Below are positions 26,585 through 35,688 of a stretch of DNA of 64,000 nt, one piece after another; position 1 is the stretch's first letter; the number at the start of each line of letters is the position of its first letter. Source of the stretch: Halegenticoccus tardaugens (GTDB lineage: Archaea > Halobacteriota > Halobacteria > Halobacteriales > Haloferacaceae). Under the pieces are notes generated by a model. That model did no database searches and was not told the origin of the DNA. It saw only the letters and a list, made by a program, of their open reading frames with translations. Where the stretch lies: assembly GCF_004116405.1 (NCBI RefSeq), contig NZ_SDIC01000005.1:186001-250000 (forward strand), given 5' to 3'. The position numbers and the translations under genes were made by a program.

Positions 26585-27832
26585 CTACCCCGCCCTACTC
26601 AGCCGCTTCGCGGCTTCTTTGAGGGCGGGGCTTCCTGCTTCCAAGACGCCCTTTGCAGACACAACGGTGTCCACAGGGAGCGCAGTCTCCACAGGCGTTG
26701 ATTCGGAGTGATCCACTCCTATATCGGCGAGTCCGCGGAAAAGAATATTCCATGCAGCGTTCGCGTCCCTGTCCGCTTCGAACCCGCACGACGGACACGA
26801 GTGCTCGCGCACCCACGGAGGTTTCTCGCTCGAAACGCCACAAGACGCGCACTCTTTGGTCGTTCCACGTGGATCGACTTCGACGAAGTGCGTGCCTTCG
26901 CGTTCGCACTTGTATTCGAGCATCCGAAGGAACGTCCCCCATGACGCCGACGCCCGGTTGCGGCTGTTGGATGGGAGTTCCATCAACCCCTTCGCGTTCA
27001 AGTCTTCGACCGTTACCAGGTCGTATTCCCGAGCGTAGTAGTCCGAAAGCTTGTGCAGGAAGTCGCGGCGCTTTCGCTTGATACGGTCGTGACAGCGGGC
27101 GACGACCACCCGTTGCTTCTCGTAGTTGTTCGACCCGTATTCCTTTCGAGAGAGCTTCCGTTGCTCGCGTTCAAGTCGCTCGCGTTCATCGGAAAGGTCG
27201 AGTGACCCGACGGCGTGACCGTCCGTGTCGTGAGCGTACGTGAGAATCCCCACGTCGATACCGACGCACTGCTCGGGATTCTCGGGCTTCTTCGGCGGCT
27301 CACGGTCGCGTTCGACGCCGAAGGTAGCGAACCACTCGCCGGTCGGTTCCTTCTTGAGCGTGACCTGCTTGAGCGTCGCGTCGTCGGGGATCTCGCGGTG
27401 GAGCCGTATCGGTATGTCGCCGAGTTTCGAGAGGCACAGTAGCGTCCGACCGCCCTTCTTGTCGAGCTTGAAGCCGGATTGACTGTACGTGAAACTACGG
27501 AACTCGCGTGGTGGCTTCCACTTGAGTTGACCGACGCCGTACCCGTTCTGTTTGAGTTTCCCGAGTGCTTTGACGTTCTGCTCAATTCGCATGACCGCTG
27601 TTTGCAGAACTGTCGAGTACACGTCCGAGAGTCCATCCCACCAGTCTTTCAGGGCCGGAATTTCGTCTCGGATGGACCGAACGCGTTGATTGAGCGTGGC
27701 TACGTCCTTGGGGATTTGGTTAAAGCGGTAGAGAGCGTGGTTGTATAGTTGCCTGCAAATATCGCGGTGACGGTCCAACTCCTCGCGGTGGGCGTCGGAC
27801 GGCTTGAGACGATACTTGTAGGCGTAGTACAT
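26585..27832 (-). CDS. tnpB: TnpB, RNA-guided nuclease of an IS1341-type element
   Basis: A 415-residue TnpB with all features of an active protein. The N-terminal wedge domain is at residues 1-150. The RuvC Asp lies in GIDVGILTYAHD near 193, the Glu in VTVEDLNAKGLM near 276 and the last Asp in FEADRDANAAWN near 356. Two CxxC pairs (CASC near 328, CPSC near 346) form the zinc ribbon. No TnpA is present. The last codons and the sequence just after form a GC hairpin (agccgcttcgcggct near 26599-26613), the region expected to give the guide-RNA scaffold and element end. The left end is short: a Tat-protein gene begins 44 bases upstream. Confidence 0.9.
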   Translation of the reverse strand: MYYAYKYRLKPSDAHREELDRHRDICRQLYNHALYRFNQIPKDVATLNQRVRSIRDEIPALKDWWDGLSDVYSTVLQTAVMRIEQNVKALGKLKQNGYGVGQLKWKPPREFRSFTYSQSGFKLDKKGGRTLLCLSKLGDIPIRLHREIPDDATLKQVTLKKEPTGEWFATFGVERDREPPKKPENPEQCVGIDVGILTYAHDTDGHAVGSLDLSDERERLEREQRKLSRKEYGSNNYEKQRVVVARCHDRIKRKRRDFLHKLSDYYAREYDLVTVEDLNAKGLMELPSNSRNRASASWGTFLRMLEYKCEREGTHFVEVDPRGTTKECASCGVSSEKPPWVREHSCPSCGFEADRDANAAWNILFRGLADIGVDHSESTPVETALPVDTVVSAKGVLEAGSPALKEAAKRLSRAG

Positions 27833-27875
27833 CCGCTACTCCCGTTCCTCGATAAGTTCGTCTAACGAGTTGGCT

Positions 27876-28232
27876 ATGGAGCTGACACGGCGAGACGCTA
27901 TAGCGGCGCTCGCAGCCACGGGTGTCGTCGGTAGTGGCACGTATCTCGTCGCAATTGACGGTGATCGAGGGACTGATTCGAACGACGGCGGTGAGATCGA
28001 CGACGGGCGTACCGCCGTCGTCGAGACGGCGGCTGCACTCGCACCGGTGCTCTACCCGTCCAGGGTGACCGGTGCCGAATCGTTCGTCCGGACATACGTT
28101 ACCGGACGAATCAAGGATGACGACGCACACTGCTCCGGAATGACGGACGCGGTCACGGCACTGGACGGCCACGCGAACGACGAGTTCGGTGCGCGATTCA
28201 GAGATCTCTCGCCGGACGAGGTGTCCGTGTAG
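27876..28232 (+). CDS. truncated gluconate 2-dehydrogenase subunit 3-like Tat protein
   Basis: A 118-residue frame starting MELTRRDAIAALAATG, a Tat signal, followed by the segment LAPVLYPSRVTGAESFVRTY that is typical of the small gamma subunit (subunit 3) of membrane gluconate-type dehydrogenases. Family members are about 200 residues long; this one stops after FRDLSPDEVSV, so roughly the last 80-90 residues are missing. No catalytic subunit gene is adjacent. It is probably a remnant, left when the TnpB element or a deletion disturbed the locus. Confidence 0.65.
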   Translation: MELTRRDAIAALAATGVVGSGTYLVAIDGDRGTDSNDGGEIDDGRTAVVETAAALAPVLYPSRVTGAESFVRTYVTGRIKDDDAHCSGMTDAVTALDGHANDEFGARFRDLSPDEVSV

Positions 28233-28474
28233 GCGCGGAACGGCCGCGCAGGTCGTCGCGGTTGCGATGAACTGACTACTACCGCCGACGCGACAGACAC
28301 TCGAATCCCGGTGAAAAGCCGGGGAGCATGGGTTTCGAGGATTCCATGGCAACTGGTCACGTCCGACAGGCACCAGCGTTTTGCGACTGTCGACTGCGGA
28401 CTACTGTCCGCCAATCACCCATCCGTGTTCTCTAGACCAGAACGCTTATCCTGAAAGATAGTTAACGACCAATC

Positions 28475-29230
28475 ATGGACGCCAAACACCCGGTGCGAAC
28501 CACCGAGAAGACGCTCGCCTTGGTGGAAGCGTTGATGGAGGAAGGTCCGTGCGGCGTGACCGAGTTGGCGCAGAACCTGGACATGGGCAAGAGCGCCGTG
28601 CACAACCACCTGACAACGCTTCGGAAACACGGCTACGTTCTGAAGACGGGCGACGAGTACCGAGTGGGGTTGAAGTTCCTCGAGATCGGGGGTTGCACTC
28701 GGAAGTCGATGGAGTTCTATCAGGTCGCCGAACCCGAGGTCAAGTCGCTCGCCGCCGAGACCGGCGAACTCGCTAACCTTCTGGTCGAAGAACAGGGGCT
28801 GGGCGTCTACCTGATGCGCTCGAAAGGTGAGCAAGCCGTCAACCTCGACACGTACGCGGGACTCCGCACGTACCTCCACACGACGGCGCTCGGGAAAGCG
28901 ATTCTCGCGTATCTGCCGGAATCCCGGGTCGACGAGATAATCGACCAGCGCGGCCTCGAACCGATCACGTCCAAGAGTATCGAGACGCGCGACGAACTGT
29001 TCGAGACGCTCGAAGCCGTCCGCGAACGGGGGTACGCCATCGACGACGGCGAGCGCCTGGAGGGACTCCGCTGCATCGCCGCCCCCGTCAAGACGTCTTC
29101 GGGGACGGTGCTGGGTTCGATAAGCGTCTCCGCGCCCGCCAGTCGCGTCAGCGACGACGATCTCCACGGCGAACTGGCCGACAGGGTCCTGAGCGCGGCG
29201 AACGTAGTAGAGCTCAACATCAACTACTGA
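28475..29230 (+). CDS. IclR-family transcriptional regulator
   Basis: A 251-residue regulator. Residues 1-70 form the winged helix ([14 protein letters not shown], then [18 protein letters not shown]). Residues 80-250 form the ligand-binding IclR domain, with [17 protein letters not shown] near 128 and [25 protein letters not shown] near 196. A TATA-like gcttatcc lies about 28 bases before the ATG, which fits a leaderless message. In Haloferax the xylose/arabinose pathway is controlled by an IclR regulator, XacR, so this gene is a good candidate for control of the surrounding pentose genes. That assignment is inference. Confidence 0.92.
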   Translation: MDAKHPVRTTEKTLALVEALMEEGPCGVTELAQNLDMGKSAVHNHLTTLRKHGYVLKTGDEYRVGLKFLEIGGCTRKSMEFYQVAEPEVKSLAAETGELANLLVEEQGLGVYLMRSKGEQAVNLDTYAGLRTYLHTTALGKAILAYLPESRVDEIIDQRGLEPITSKSIETRDELFETLEAVRERGYAIDDGERLEGLRCIAAPVKTSSGTVLGSISVSAPASRVSDDDLHGELADRVLSAANVVELNINY

Positions 29231-29577
29231 TTCTTTTCATTCTCTATACTGGAACGGGATGGAATGAAGCTACCCGTTCGAACCCCCGGACCGCGTCCAC
29301 TTTCGCGCCTGTCACCTTTTTTTCCTTACATTACTATGTTCGTAATACTATGGCGGAAATCCCGACAATTTATTCTTATATAGAGAACGCCGTTGGTGGC
29401 ACCGAGTCGGTATGGAGCGGGGTCGTCGACCCGAGTGAGAAGGTCGAGAACGCGTGGAATCGGCTATCCACGGGGGAGAGAGGCGACACCCCGAGAAGTT
29501 GGTGTTTCGAGGACGGCGTTCGGTACGGCGGTCGGGTTCTTCCCCCACTGGTCGCTCGAGCCTCACCCGTACGCCTG
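29231..29577. other. intergenic region after the IclR gene
   Basis: No gene is supported here. An AT-rich patch at 29318-29390 contains attactatg and tattcttatataga, which look like promoter elements on the plus strand, but the short frame that follows has no recognisable protein features. It may be the promoter of a gene lost from this spot. Confidence 0.4.
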
Positions 29578-30028
29578 TCAGCCGCCATCGGCGTACAGTA
29601 CCTCACCGGTGACGAAGTTGTTTCGTCCGACCAAGAAGAGTACACACTCGGCCATCTCCTCGACGGTGCCGAACCGATTCAGTGGCGTGCGGTCACGGAT
29701 GTCGTCGTTGGTGTACCCGGCCGACCCTACGTCTGGGCGGCGATCCCGGTCCAGATGAACCTGGGCGCGAGCGCGCAAACGTGGATGCCGTGTTCGGCCC
29801 ACTCGACGGCGAGTGTCCGCGTGAGGTTGTTCACGCCAGCCTTCGACGCGCAGTACGGCGACCACAGCTGGAGGCTGTGGCCCCCCATAGCGACGAAACG
29901 TTGAAAATCGCCCCGCCGTCGCTCTGGTCAATCATCTGCCGAGCCGCGGCCTGACAGCCGACGAAGGTACCGACGAGGTCGACCGCCGCCGCTGACTTCA
30001 GTAGATAGTTGCTGTCGAGAAATCCCAT
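29578..30028 (-). pseudogene. short-chain dehydrogenase pseudogene with frameshifts
   Basis: Three frames must be joined to read an SDR. From 30028: AAAVDLVGTFVGCQAAARQM and GGAIFNVSS. Then a second frame gives LWSPYCASKAGVNNLTRTLA and EWAEHGIHVCALAPRFIWT, which holds the catalytic Tyr and Lys motif. A third frame gives GYTNDDIRDRTPLNRFGTVE and FVTGEVLYADGG, ending at 29578. The N-terminal NAD-binding part is missing. At least two frameshifts and an in-frame stop are present, so no protein is made. Confidence 0.8.
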
Positions 30029-30098
30029 ACACAACGCTGTTTGGATTTCGTACTAAAAGTTCGTCTCTGGTCGTTCGACGACGAGTTCGGGTCGGCCG

Positions 30099-31054
30099 CT
30101 ACGACTGCTCCGTCTGCTCAAGCAGTCCCTTCATTTAGCCGACGGCGAACAGCCGTCCCATGTTAGTGTATCCCGACATCGTGTTCTCGCGATCCGCCTC
30201 GCCGAGCATCCTAGGGACGTGGTCGGGGCGAATCGGCCCGTCGAAGCCGGCGGCGCGGTACGCCCGCATCGCCGCGAGCATGTCGGTCTGGCCCTCCTCG
30301 TGCCACGTCTCGACGAACTCCTAGGCGGTTCCGTCGACGTCGCGGAAGTGGACGAAGTGGATGCGGTCGCCGAATCGACGGATGGTCTCGGGGACGTCCG
30401 CGCCCATCGCTGAGAAGTTCCCCTGACAGAACGTCAGCCCGTGGTTCGGACTGTCGTGGAGGTCGAGGATGCGTCGGACGTTCTCGACGGAGTTGACGAG
30501 GCGGGGGATGCCCCGAGCGGAGTCGACGGGCGGGTCGTCCGGATGGAGCGCGGGGTCGACGCCCGCCTCCTCAGCGACGGGGATCACTTCGTCGAGGAAG
30601 TACTCCAGATTCTCCCACAGTTCGTCCTCGGTGACGTCGACTGGGTAGTCGGGCGCCCGCTCTGATTGCTCGTGGCTGTACGCCGTCGTCCGCGAGTCGC
30701 CTCTGAGCGGCACGAGTCGGCGATCCAAATCACGCCGACGGGGTTCTCGGTCCAGACTCACGAGTAGACGCCGATGTCGGCCCGGCCCATGTTCCGGAGC
30801 AGTTCTTTGACCGTCTCTATCTCCGCGTCGCGTCCCGGTTCGCCGAGCACGGTCTTCGTCATCGGCGGCCTGTCTTCGACCACGTCCAGCGAGAGGCCGT
30901 GGTCGGCAAAGCGGTTTCGCGTCTTGCGCAGTGAATCGTACGTCCACCACTCCGTCTCGCCCTAGAAGCGGACAACCGCCGTCGAGAGTCCGAGCTGGCT
31001 CGCGATAGTCCACCGACGGTCAGGGTGCGGTGGGAGCATCAACGTCATGTCCAT
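30099..31054 (-). pseudogene. uxuA: mannonate dehydratase (UxuA) pseudogene
   Basis: The sequence reads as UxuA, the hexuronate-pathway enzyme that dehydrates mannonate to 2-keto-3-deoxygluconate. It starts MDMTLMLPPHPDRRW. Diagnostic pieces include ETVKELLRNMGRADIGVYS, the metal-binding PALHPDDPP, NHGLTFCQGNFSAMG, and RFGDRIHFVHFRDVDGT. The C-terminal part reads FDGPIRPDHVPRMLGEADR and GYTNMGRLFAVG. Premature stops occur near 30963, 30758 and 30321 and just before the last dozen codons, and frames shift at least once. An XacE-like pseudogene diverges from it 30 bases away. Confidence 0.85.
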
Positions 31055-31084
31055 GGCTAGTGCTTCGGAGAGACCCGTAATATA

Positions 31085-31430
31085 GGTTGGCGCAGCGGCA
31101 CCGTCGACGGGGAGACAGCGTACGATCTGACGGCGGTCAAACCCCGACTCGACGGGTTCGGAGACCCCCAGGATCGATCGATGTCGATGTCAATATCGAT
31201 CCGCGCGACGGCGAGGTCGTCTACGACGGCCGGACGTCGATCGGAGAGATGGCCTAGACGTGCGACAAACTGGTCGAGTACTGGTTGCGCCCACGACGCC
31301 GTCCCCGAACTGGGCGTCTCGCTCACCGGCACCTCGCACGTCCCCGACGACGACTTCACGCTCCGGCCCGGCGACGAGGTCCAGATCGCGATCGACGGAT
31401 CGGTGAGCTCTCGAACCCGGTCGTCGAGGT
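31085..31430 (+). pseudogene. XacE-like (FAH-fold) dehydratase pseudogene, middle deleted
   Basis: The first piece, DGETAYDLTAVKPRLDGFGD, resembles the N-terminus of the intact XacE-like enzyme at 41264. It is followed almost at once by IDVDVNIDPRDGEVVYDGRT and SIGEMA, a stop (TAG near 31256), then TCDKLVEYW and, in another frame, HDAVPELGVSLTGTSHVPDD and FTLRPGDEVQIAIDG, the usual C-terminus. About 150 residues of the middle are missing. It is a second, dead copy of the fumarylacetoacetase-fold sugar-acid dehydratase. Confidence 0.75.
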
Positions 31431-31518
31431 GTGAGCCGAGGCCGGGTGCGCTCGCTCCCCTCGCTTCTTTACACACCATCAGATATGACGGGCAATAAAG
31501 AGAAAAAATAAAATACAT

Positions 31519-31620
31519 TAATGATAGAGAGTGATGCGATGTTCGTTCCAACTAATGATAGAGAGTGATGCGATGTTCGTTCCAACTAATGATAGAGAGT
31601 GATGCGATGTTCGTTCCAAC
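31519..31620 (+). repeat. three perfect 34-base direct repeats over the gntP start
   Basis: Three identical 34-base units begin at 31519, 31553 and 31587. Each contains two ATG codons (in taatgatagag and gcgatgttcgtt) and no spacer. The third unit runs into the coding sequence of the GntP-like permease. An AT-rich run (aaaaaataaaatac, 31503-31516) just before the array is the likely TATA region. The array therefore triplicates the translation start of the gene. Because 34 is not a multiple of three, the upstream ATG codons fall in other frames. Confidence 0.9.
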
Positions 31621-32995
31621 ACTACTACAGACGGGTGGAGAGGCACCGCTCCTCGCACTGTTCGCGGGGATCGTAACGATCGTCTTGCTGCTGGTCGTCC
31701 TCGACCTCCCAGCGTTCGTCTCGCTCGTGATCGCCGGGTTCGTGGTCGGAATCGTCGCGCCGTCGATCCCGTTCGCGGAGGTACCAGCCGAGTTCGCGAC
31801 GGCCTTCGGGGACGGGATGGCCGGCATCGGTATCCCGATCCTGATGGCGGCGATCATAGGGAAGGCGATGGTCGAGAGCGGGGCGGCGAATCGCATCGTC
31901 CGGGGGTTCACGAGTCTCTTCGGCGACGACAACATGGAGATCTCGCTGTTCAGTAGCAGTTTCTTCATGTCGATCCCCGTGTTCTTCGACAACGTGTTCT
32001 ACCTGCTCGCGCCGCTGGCCCGCTCGGCCCGGTCGCGGCAGGGGGAGAACTACACCCTGTTCATCGTCGCGGTGGGTGCCGCGGGGGTCGTCACGCACGG
32101 GTTCGTCCCGCCGACGCCCGGACCGCTCCTCGCCGTCGAGGAGTTCGGCGCCAACTTAGGCGAGACGATCGCTATCGGGCTCATGGTCGGCCTGCCGACG
32201 GCGCTGATCTCGGGGCTCGGTTACGGCTACTGGATCAACCGGCGGCTCAACATCCCGCTCCGGGACGCGATGGGCACGACCGTCGAGGAACTCGAAGAGC
32301 AGAACGAGGTCCCGACCAGCGCACTTCCTGGCGTGTTCGAGTCGCTGCTGCCGATCCTGCTCGCGGTCGTCCTCGTCACCGCCGACACGGGCGTGACGAC
32401 GTTCCTCGGCGAGGACGCTGCGGTCGCTTCGGTCACCGGCTTCTTCGGCGATCCGAACCTCGCGCTGACGGTGGCCGCGATGGCGGCGGCGATCACGTAC
32501 TACCGCATGAGCGACATCGACAGCGACACGTTCTCCGACGAACTCACCGACGCGCTCAAGAGCGGCGGTAACATTGCCGCGATCACTGCGGCCGGTGGAG
32601 CGTTCGGTGTGATGATCGAAGCCGCCGGTGCCGGCGAGTACATCGCGAGCAGTCTCGAGCAGGTCGGCCTCGGCCTCCTCGTGACGGCGTGGCTGATCGC
32701 GGCGGGCGTCCGCCTCGTCCAGGGGTCGGCGACGGTCGCCATCGTCACCACCGCGGGGATCATGGCTCCCCTCGCGAGCGGTCTCGACGTCAACCTCGCG
32801 TACCTGGTGATGTCCATCGGGGCGGGCGCGTCGTTCTGCTCGTGGTACAACGACAGCGGTTTCTGGATCGTCAAGGAAATCGGCGGCCTCACGCAGGCGG
32901 AGACGCTCAAGACGTGGACGGTCGCGACGACTCTCATCGGCATCAGCGGCCTGCTGAGTACGCTGATCTTCTCGTCGATCCTCCCGCTGGCCTGA
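31607..32995 (+). CDS. GntP-family gluconate/sugar-acid permease
   Basis: A 462-residue secondary transporter with about twelve membrane segments, of the gluconate:H+ symporter family. Typical stretches are GIGIPILMAAIIGKAMVESG near residue 65, VFFDNVFYLLAPLARS near 125, HGFVPPTPGPLLAVE near 163 and GSATVAIVTTAGIMAPLA near 378. It would import gluconate or a related aldonate, such as xylonate or galactonate. The start is uncertain because the 5' region is a 34-base triplication: ATG at 31607 or, six codons earlier, 31589. Neighbouring dehydratase and dehydrogenase genes support a sugar-acid role. Confidence 0.9.
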   Translation: MFVPTLLQTGGEAPLLALFAGIVTIVLLLVVLDLPAFVSLVIAGFVVGIVAPSIPFAEVPAEFATAFGDGMAGIGIPILMAAIIGKAMVESGAANRIVRGFTSLFGDDNMEISLFSSSFFMSIPVFFDNVFYLLAPLARSARSRQGENYTLFIVAVGAAGVVTHGFVPPTPGPLLAVEEFGANLGETIAIGLMVGLPTALISGLGYGYWINRRLNIPLRDAMGTTVEELEEQNEVPTSALPGVFESLLPILLAVVLVTADTGVTTFLGEDAAVASVTGFFGDPNLALTVAAMAAAITYYRMSDIDSDTFSDELTDALKSGGNIAAITAAGGAFGVMIEAAGAGEYIASSLEQVGLGLLVTAWLIAAGVRLVQGSATVAIVTTAGIMAPLASGLDVNLAYLVMSIGAGASFCSWYNDSGFWIVKEIGGLTQAETLKTWTVATTLIGISGLLSTLIFSSILPLA

Positions 32996-33254
32996 AGACG
33001 CCTCGCCGCTGGTCTTCTTTCGAACGCGTCGATCGACCGCCGAGAGTCACTCCCGCCGTGTGGCGAACGCCGTCCTTCGTCGCTTGGGCGCACGCGGTCA
33101 CGTGACGCACGCGGTCGCGCGACGCACCACCGCGAGAACGAGAGTCGCTGGCTCGAACCGCCCGAACCGGGGTTCGCTGACTCGACGAGACTACACGTCG
33201 GGAGGCGGCGCGAAGTCGAGCCTCGCAGCTCCGGGGTGTCTCACGCCTCGTCGA

Positions 33255-33357
33255 TCATCGCGCACCCTCCGCCAGGTCCTCCTCGACGAGGTCCTCCCAC
33301 CAGCCGAGTTCGTAGGAGTGGGACTCGATGGCCAGCGAGTTCGCGCGACCGACGCGC
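33255..33357 (-). pseudogene. 3' fragment of an XacD-like sugar-acid dehydratase
   Basis: The frame reads ANSLAIESHSYELGWWEDLV and EEDLAEGAR. It matches the intact dehydratase at 39834-41072 in the segment NSLAVEYHSYELGWWEDLVE, and the DNA is nearly identical over about 70 bases. Nothing of the first 350 codons remains. It is a scar of a second xacD-like gene or of recombination with the present one. Confidence 0.75.
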
Positions 33358-33367
33358 ACTGTTCCTT

Positions 33368-34411
33368 TCAGTCGCGGAGGACGGAGACGTCGAAGACTGG
33401 TTTGCAGGTTTCGCCGGCGAGGAACGCCTCGAACGCCTCGTCGGCTTCGAGCAGGCTGAACCGGTCGTCGAGGAACGTCGCGTGGTCGACGTCGCCCGAG
33501 GCGATCAGCCGGAGTGAGCGCTCGAAGTCCTCGAACATCGACGCGTAGGAGCACTGGAGGTCGATCTCCGCACGCACGAGCGGCGAGTACGGCATCGTGG
33601 TCTCGCCGGTCTGGCCGACGAGGACGATCTGCCCGCCCTTGCGAACCTCCTCGACGGCGGAGGTCAGCCCCGAGGGGTGGCCGGTCGTGTCGAACACCAC
33701 GTCGTAACCCACCCCGTCGGTGAGTTCGTCGCGACGCGAGTCGAGGTCGTCGGCCTCGACGTTTACCGTCTGGAAGCCGAATTCGTCGGCCAGCGGCAGG
33801 CGATAGGCGGTGTCGGAGCCGACGCCGGCCACCACGACCTCCCCGCCCTGCGATCGCGCGATCTGTGCGGTGAGGAGGCCGATAGGACCGGGGCCGGCGA
33901 CGAACACGCGGTCGCCCGGCCGGACGCGAGAGTTCTCGATCACCGCGCGGGCACCGATGCTCGTCGGTTCGACCAGCGCCGCGTGTCTGGGGTCCATCCC
34001 CTCGGGAACGGAGTGGAGAGCCGTCTCGGGGACCGCGACGTACCCCTCGTACGCACCGTCGTGGTCGACGCCCGTGATCACGGCGTTCTGACAGACGTTC
34101 TCCTCCCCCAGTTGACACTGGTAACAGTGACCGCAACCCCGGATGGGGCGCTCGACGACCCGATCACCCACAGCGAAGCGCGTCACATCTGGACCGGTCT
34201 CGACGACCTGCCCGGTGTACTCGTGGCCGATCACCGTCGGCAACTCCATTCGCTCGAACGCCGACTCGAACTCGTAGATGCCAGCGTCGCTCCCGCAGAG
34301 TCCCGCGTAGTCCACTTCGATCAGCGCCTCGTCCGGTCCGGGCGACGGTCGCTCCAAGTCGACGAGTTCCATGGCTCCACGGCTACGACTGACTTTGGTG
34401 AGTCCTCGCAT
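33368..34411 (-). CDS. zinc-dependent alcohol dehydrogenase (medium chain)
   Basis: A 347-residue medium-chain dehydrogenase of the sorbitol/threonine dehydrogenase type. Catalytic zinc ligands lie in GLCGSDAG near residue 40 and GHEYTGQV near 63. The structural zinc site is CGHCYQCQLGEENVC near 93-107. The NAD(P)-binding motif is VAGPGPIGLLTAQIA near 168. I start at MRGLTKVSRS because homologues begin with that pattern; the in-frame codons further upstream belong to a lactonase remnant. It would oxidise a polyol or sugar acid at a secondary alcohol. Its substrate in this pentose and sugar-acid cluster is not known. Confidence 0.88.
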   Translation of the reverse strand: MRGLTKVSRSRGAMELVDLERPSPGPDEALIEVDYAGLCGSDAGIYEFESAFERMELPTVIGHEYTGQVVETGPDVTRFAVGDRVVERPIRGCGHCYQCQLGEENVCQNAVITGVDHDGAYEGYVAVPETALHSVPEGMDPRHAALVEPTSIGARAVIENSRVRPGDRVFVAGPGPIGLLTAQIARSQGGEVVVAGVGSDTAYRLPLADEFGFQTVNVEADDLDSRRDELTDGVGYDVVFDTTGHPSGLTSAVEEVRKGGQIVLVGQTGETTMPYSPLVRAEIDLQCSYASMFEDFERSLRLIASGDVDHATFLDDRFSLLEADEAFEAFLAGETCKPVFDVSVLRD

Positions 34412-34605
34412 GCGCTCGTTTCGGTCGTCTGCAAGCATAGTTCTGTGGGATTCGTCGTCCGGACGAGCGGCGTCGAAGGGACTGCCTGCCGCACGGAGCG
34501 GTCGCCGAGTTTCCGCTCGTCGACCGAGACGGCTGAACGCCGCCGCTGAGTCGACGACGATCTGCGAGTGAAACTCCGGGACCCTCGCGACGCCAACCTC
34601 GGGGG

Positions 34606-34804
34606 CCCGAATGAGCGCGCCCTCTGCGGAGCGATCGCCGTCGGTGAGCGCGGTCGTAAGGTAGCGGTCGCCCAGTTCGTCGGCTTCCAGCATCGCCCCG
34701 CCGAACACCCGCCCCTTCGGGTCGGCGATGACGTCGTTGAACTGCGTGTCCGCATCGACTGGGAAGGCCTCGTCCTCGCCCGGGACAAACCGTAGACGGC
34801 CCAT
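34606..34804 (-). pseudogene. SMP-30/gluconolactonase fragment (XacC-like)
   Basis: The frame reads GRLRFVPGEDEAFPVDADTQ, then FNDVIADPKGRVFGGAML and EADELGDRYL, which is the central motif of SMP-30 lactonases (FND...ADPxGR). The N-terminal hundred residues are absent and homology fades after about residue 66. It runs in frame into the alcohol dehydrogenase gene. In the Haloferax pathway XacC, an SMP-30 protein, opens xylono- and arabinonolactone, so this may be the remains of xacC. Confidence 0.65.
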
Positions 34805-34914
34805 GAGCGAACCAACGGGAGCCTATCGTCGGGGGCGGCAGGTGAGGCATCCCCGGTGTTCGGCCGTCTCTCCCCATGAAAACACTCATGCCGGTGGACG
34901 AGCGTGACATCTGT

Positions 34915-35688
34915 ATGGGTACGTACTCGCACTCGCCAGTGACTGTCGACGGCAAGCGGGCAGTCATCGTCGGGGGGACGAGCGGTATCGGACAGGCCAT
35001 CGCCCTCGGGTTCGCCGCGGAGGGGGCGGACGTGATCGCGACGAGCCGAGACGAGGCGAAGGTCGAGGAGACAGCGGTCGCAGTCGAGGAACGCGGCGTC
35101 GAGACGGCGCGCGTCACCTGCGACGTGTCCGACGCCGGCTCCCTCGCGCGCGTCCGCGAGACGGCGGTCGAGGAACTCGGCGGCGTTGACGTCGTTGTCG
35201 CCTCCCAAGGGGCCATCTCTAGGGCGTCGGTCCTAGAGATAGCCGACGACGAGTGGGAGTTCGTCACAGACGTCGCCCTCGACGGGGTACGCCGCGTCAC
35301 TCAGGCGTTCGCGCCCGCGATGGACGATAGGGGGTCAATCGTCAACATCTCCTCGCTGGCGGCGCGGCTCTCGATGGCGAACCTGCCGGCGTACAGCGCC
35401 GCGAAGGGCGGCGTCGAGGCGTTCACGCGCGCCTCCGCGAAAGAACTCGCCCCCGACGTGCGGGTCAACGCCATCGCGCCCGGGTTCGTCATCACTCCAC
35501 AGAACGCCGACACCTACGCCGAGGGGACCGAAAAGCGCGCGCGGATCGACGAGCGGACGCCCCTCGCGCGCGTCGCGGACCGCGAGGAGATCGTCGGCGC
35601 GGCCGTCTACCTCGCCAGCGACGCCGCGTCGTACGTCACTGGCGAGGTGGTGACCGTCGACGGCGGCTTCGCGACGAGTGCCCTGTGA
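34915..35688 (+). CDS. short-chain dehydrogenase/reductase
   Basis: A 257-residue SDR. The cofactor motif VGGTSGIGQAIALG is near residues 18-31, the catalytic Ser in VNISSLAARLS near 142, Tyr and Lys in YSAAKGG near 157-163, and the C-terminus SYVTGEVVTVDGGFATSAL is standard. I prefer the ATG at 34915 over 34876 because the SDR fold begins soon after. It diverges from the lactonase remnant. The family includes sugar and polyol dehydrogenases; its exact substrate cannot be read from sequence. Confidence 0.9.
   Translation: MGTYSHSPVTVDGKRAVIVGGTSGIGQAIALGFAAEGADVIATSRDEAKVEETAVAVEERGVETARVTCDVSDAGSLARVRETAVEELGGVDVVVASQGAISRASVLEIADDEWEFVTDVALDGVRRVTQAFAPAMDDRGSIVNISSLAARLSMANLPAYSAAKGGVEAFTRASAKELAPDVRVNAIAPGFVITPQNADTYAEGTEKRARIDERTPLARVADREEIVGAAVYLASDAASYVTGEVVTVDGGFATSAL

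Noticed and set aside
31519..31620. Possible CRISPR repeats
   Set aside because: The three 34-base units are directly adjacent with no spacers, they include a start codon region, and no cas genes are in the window. It is a tandem duplication.
33368..34804. A fused lactonase-alcohol dehydrogenase protein
   Set aside because: The frame is open across both, but the lactonase part is only the middle 66 residues of an SMP-30 domain and the linking segment looks noncoding. A remnant in frame by chance is more likely than a true fusion.
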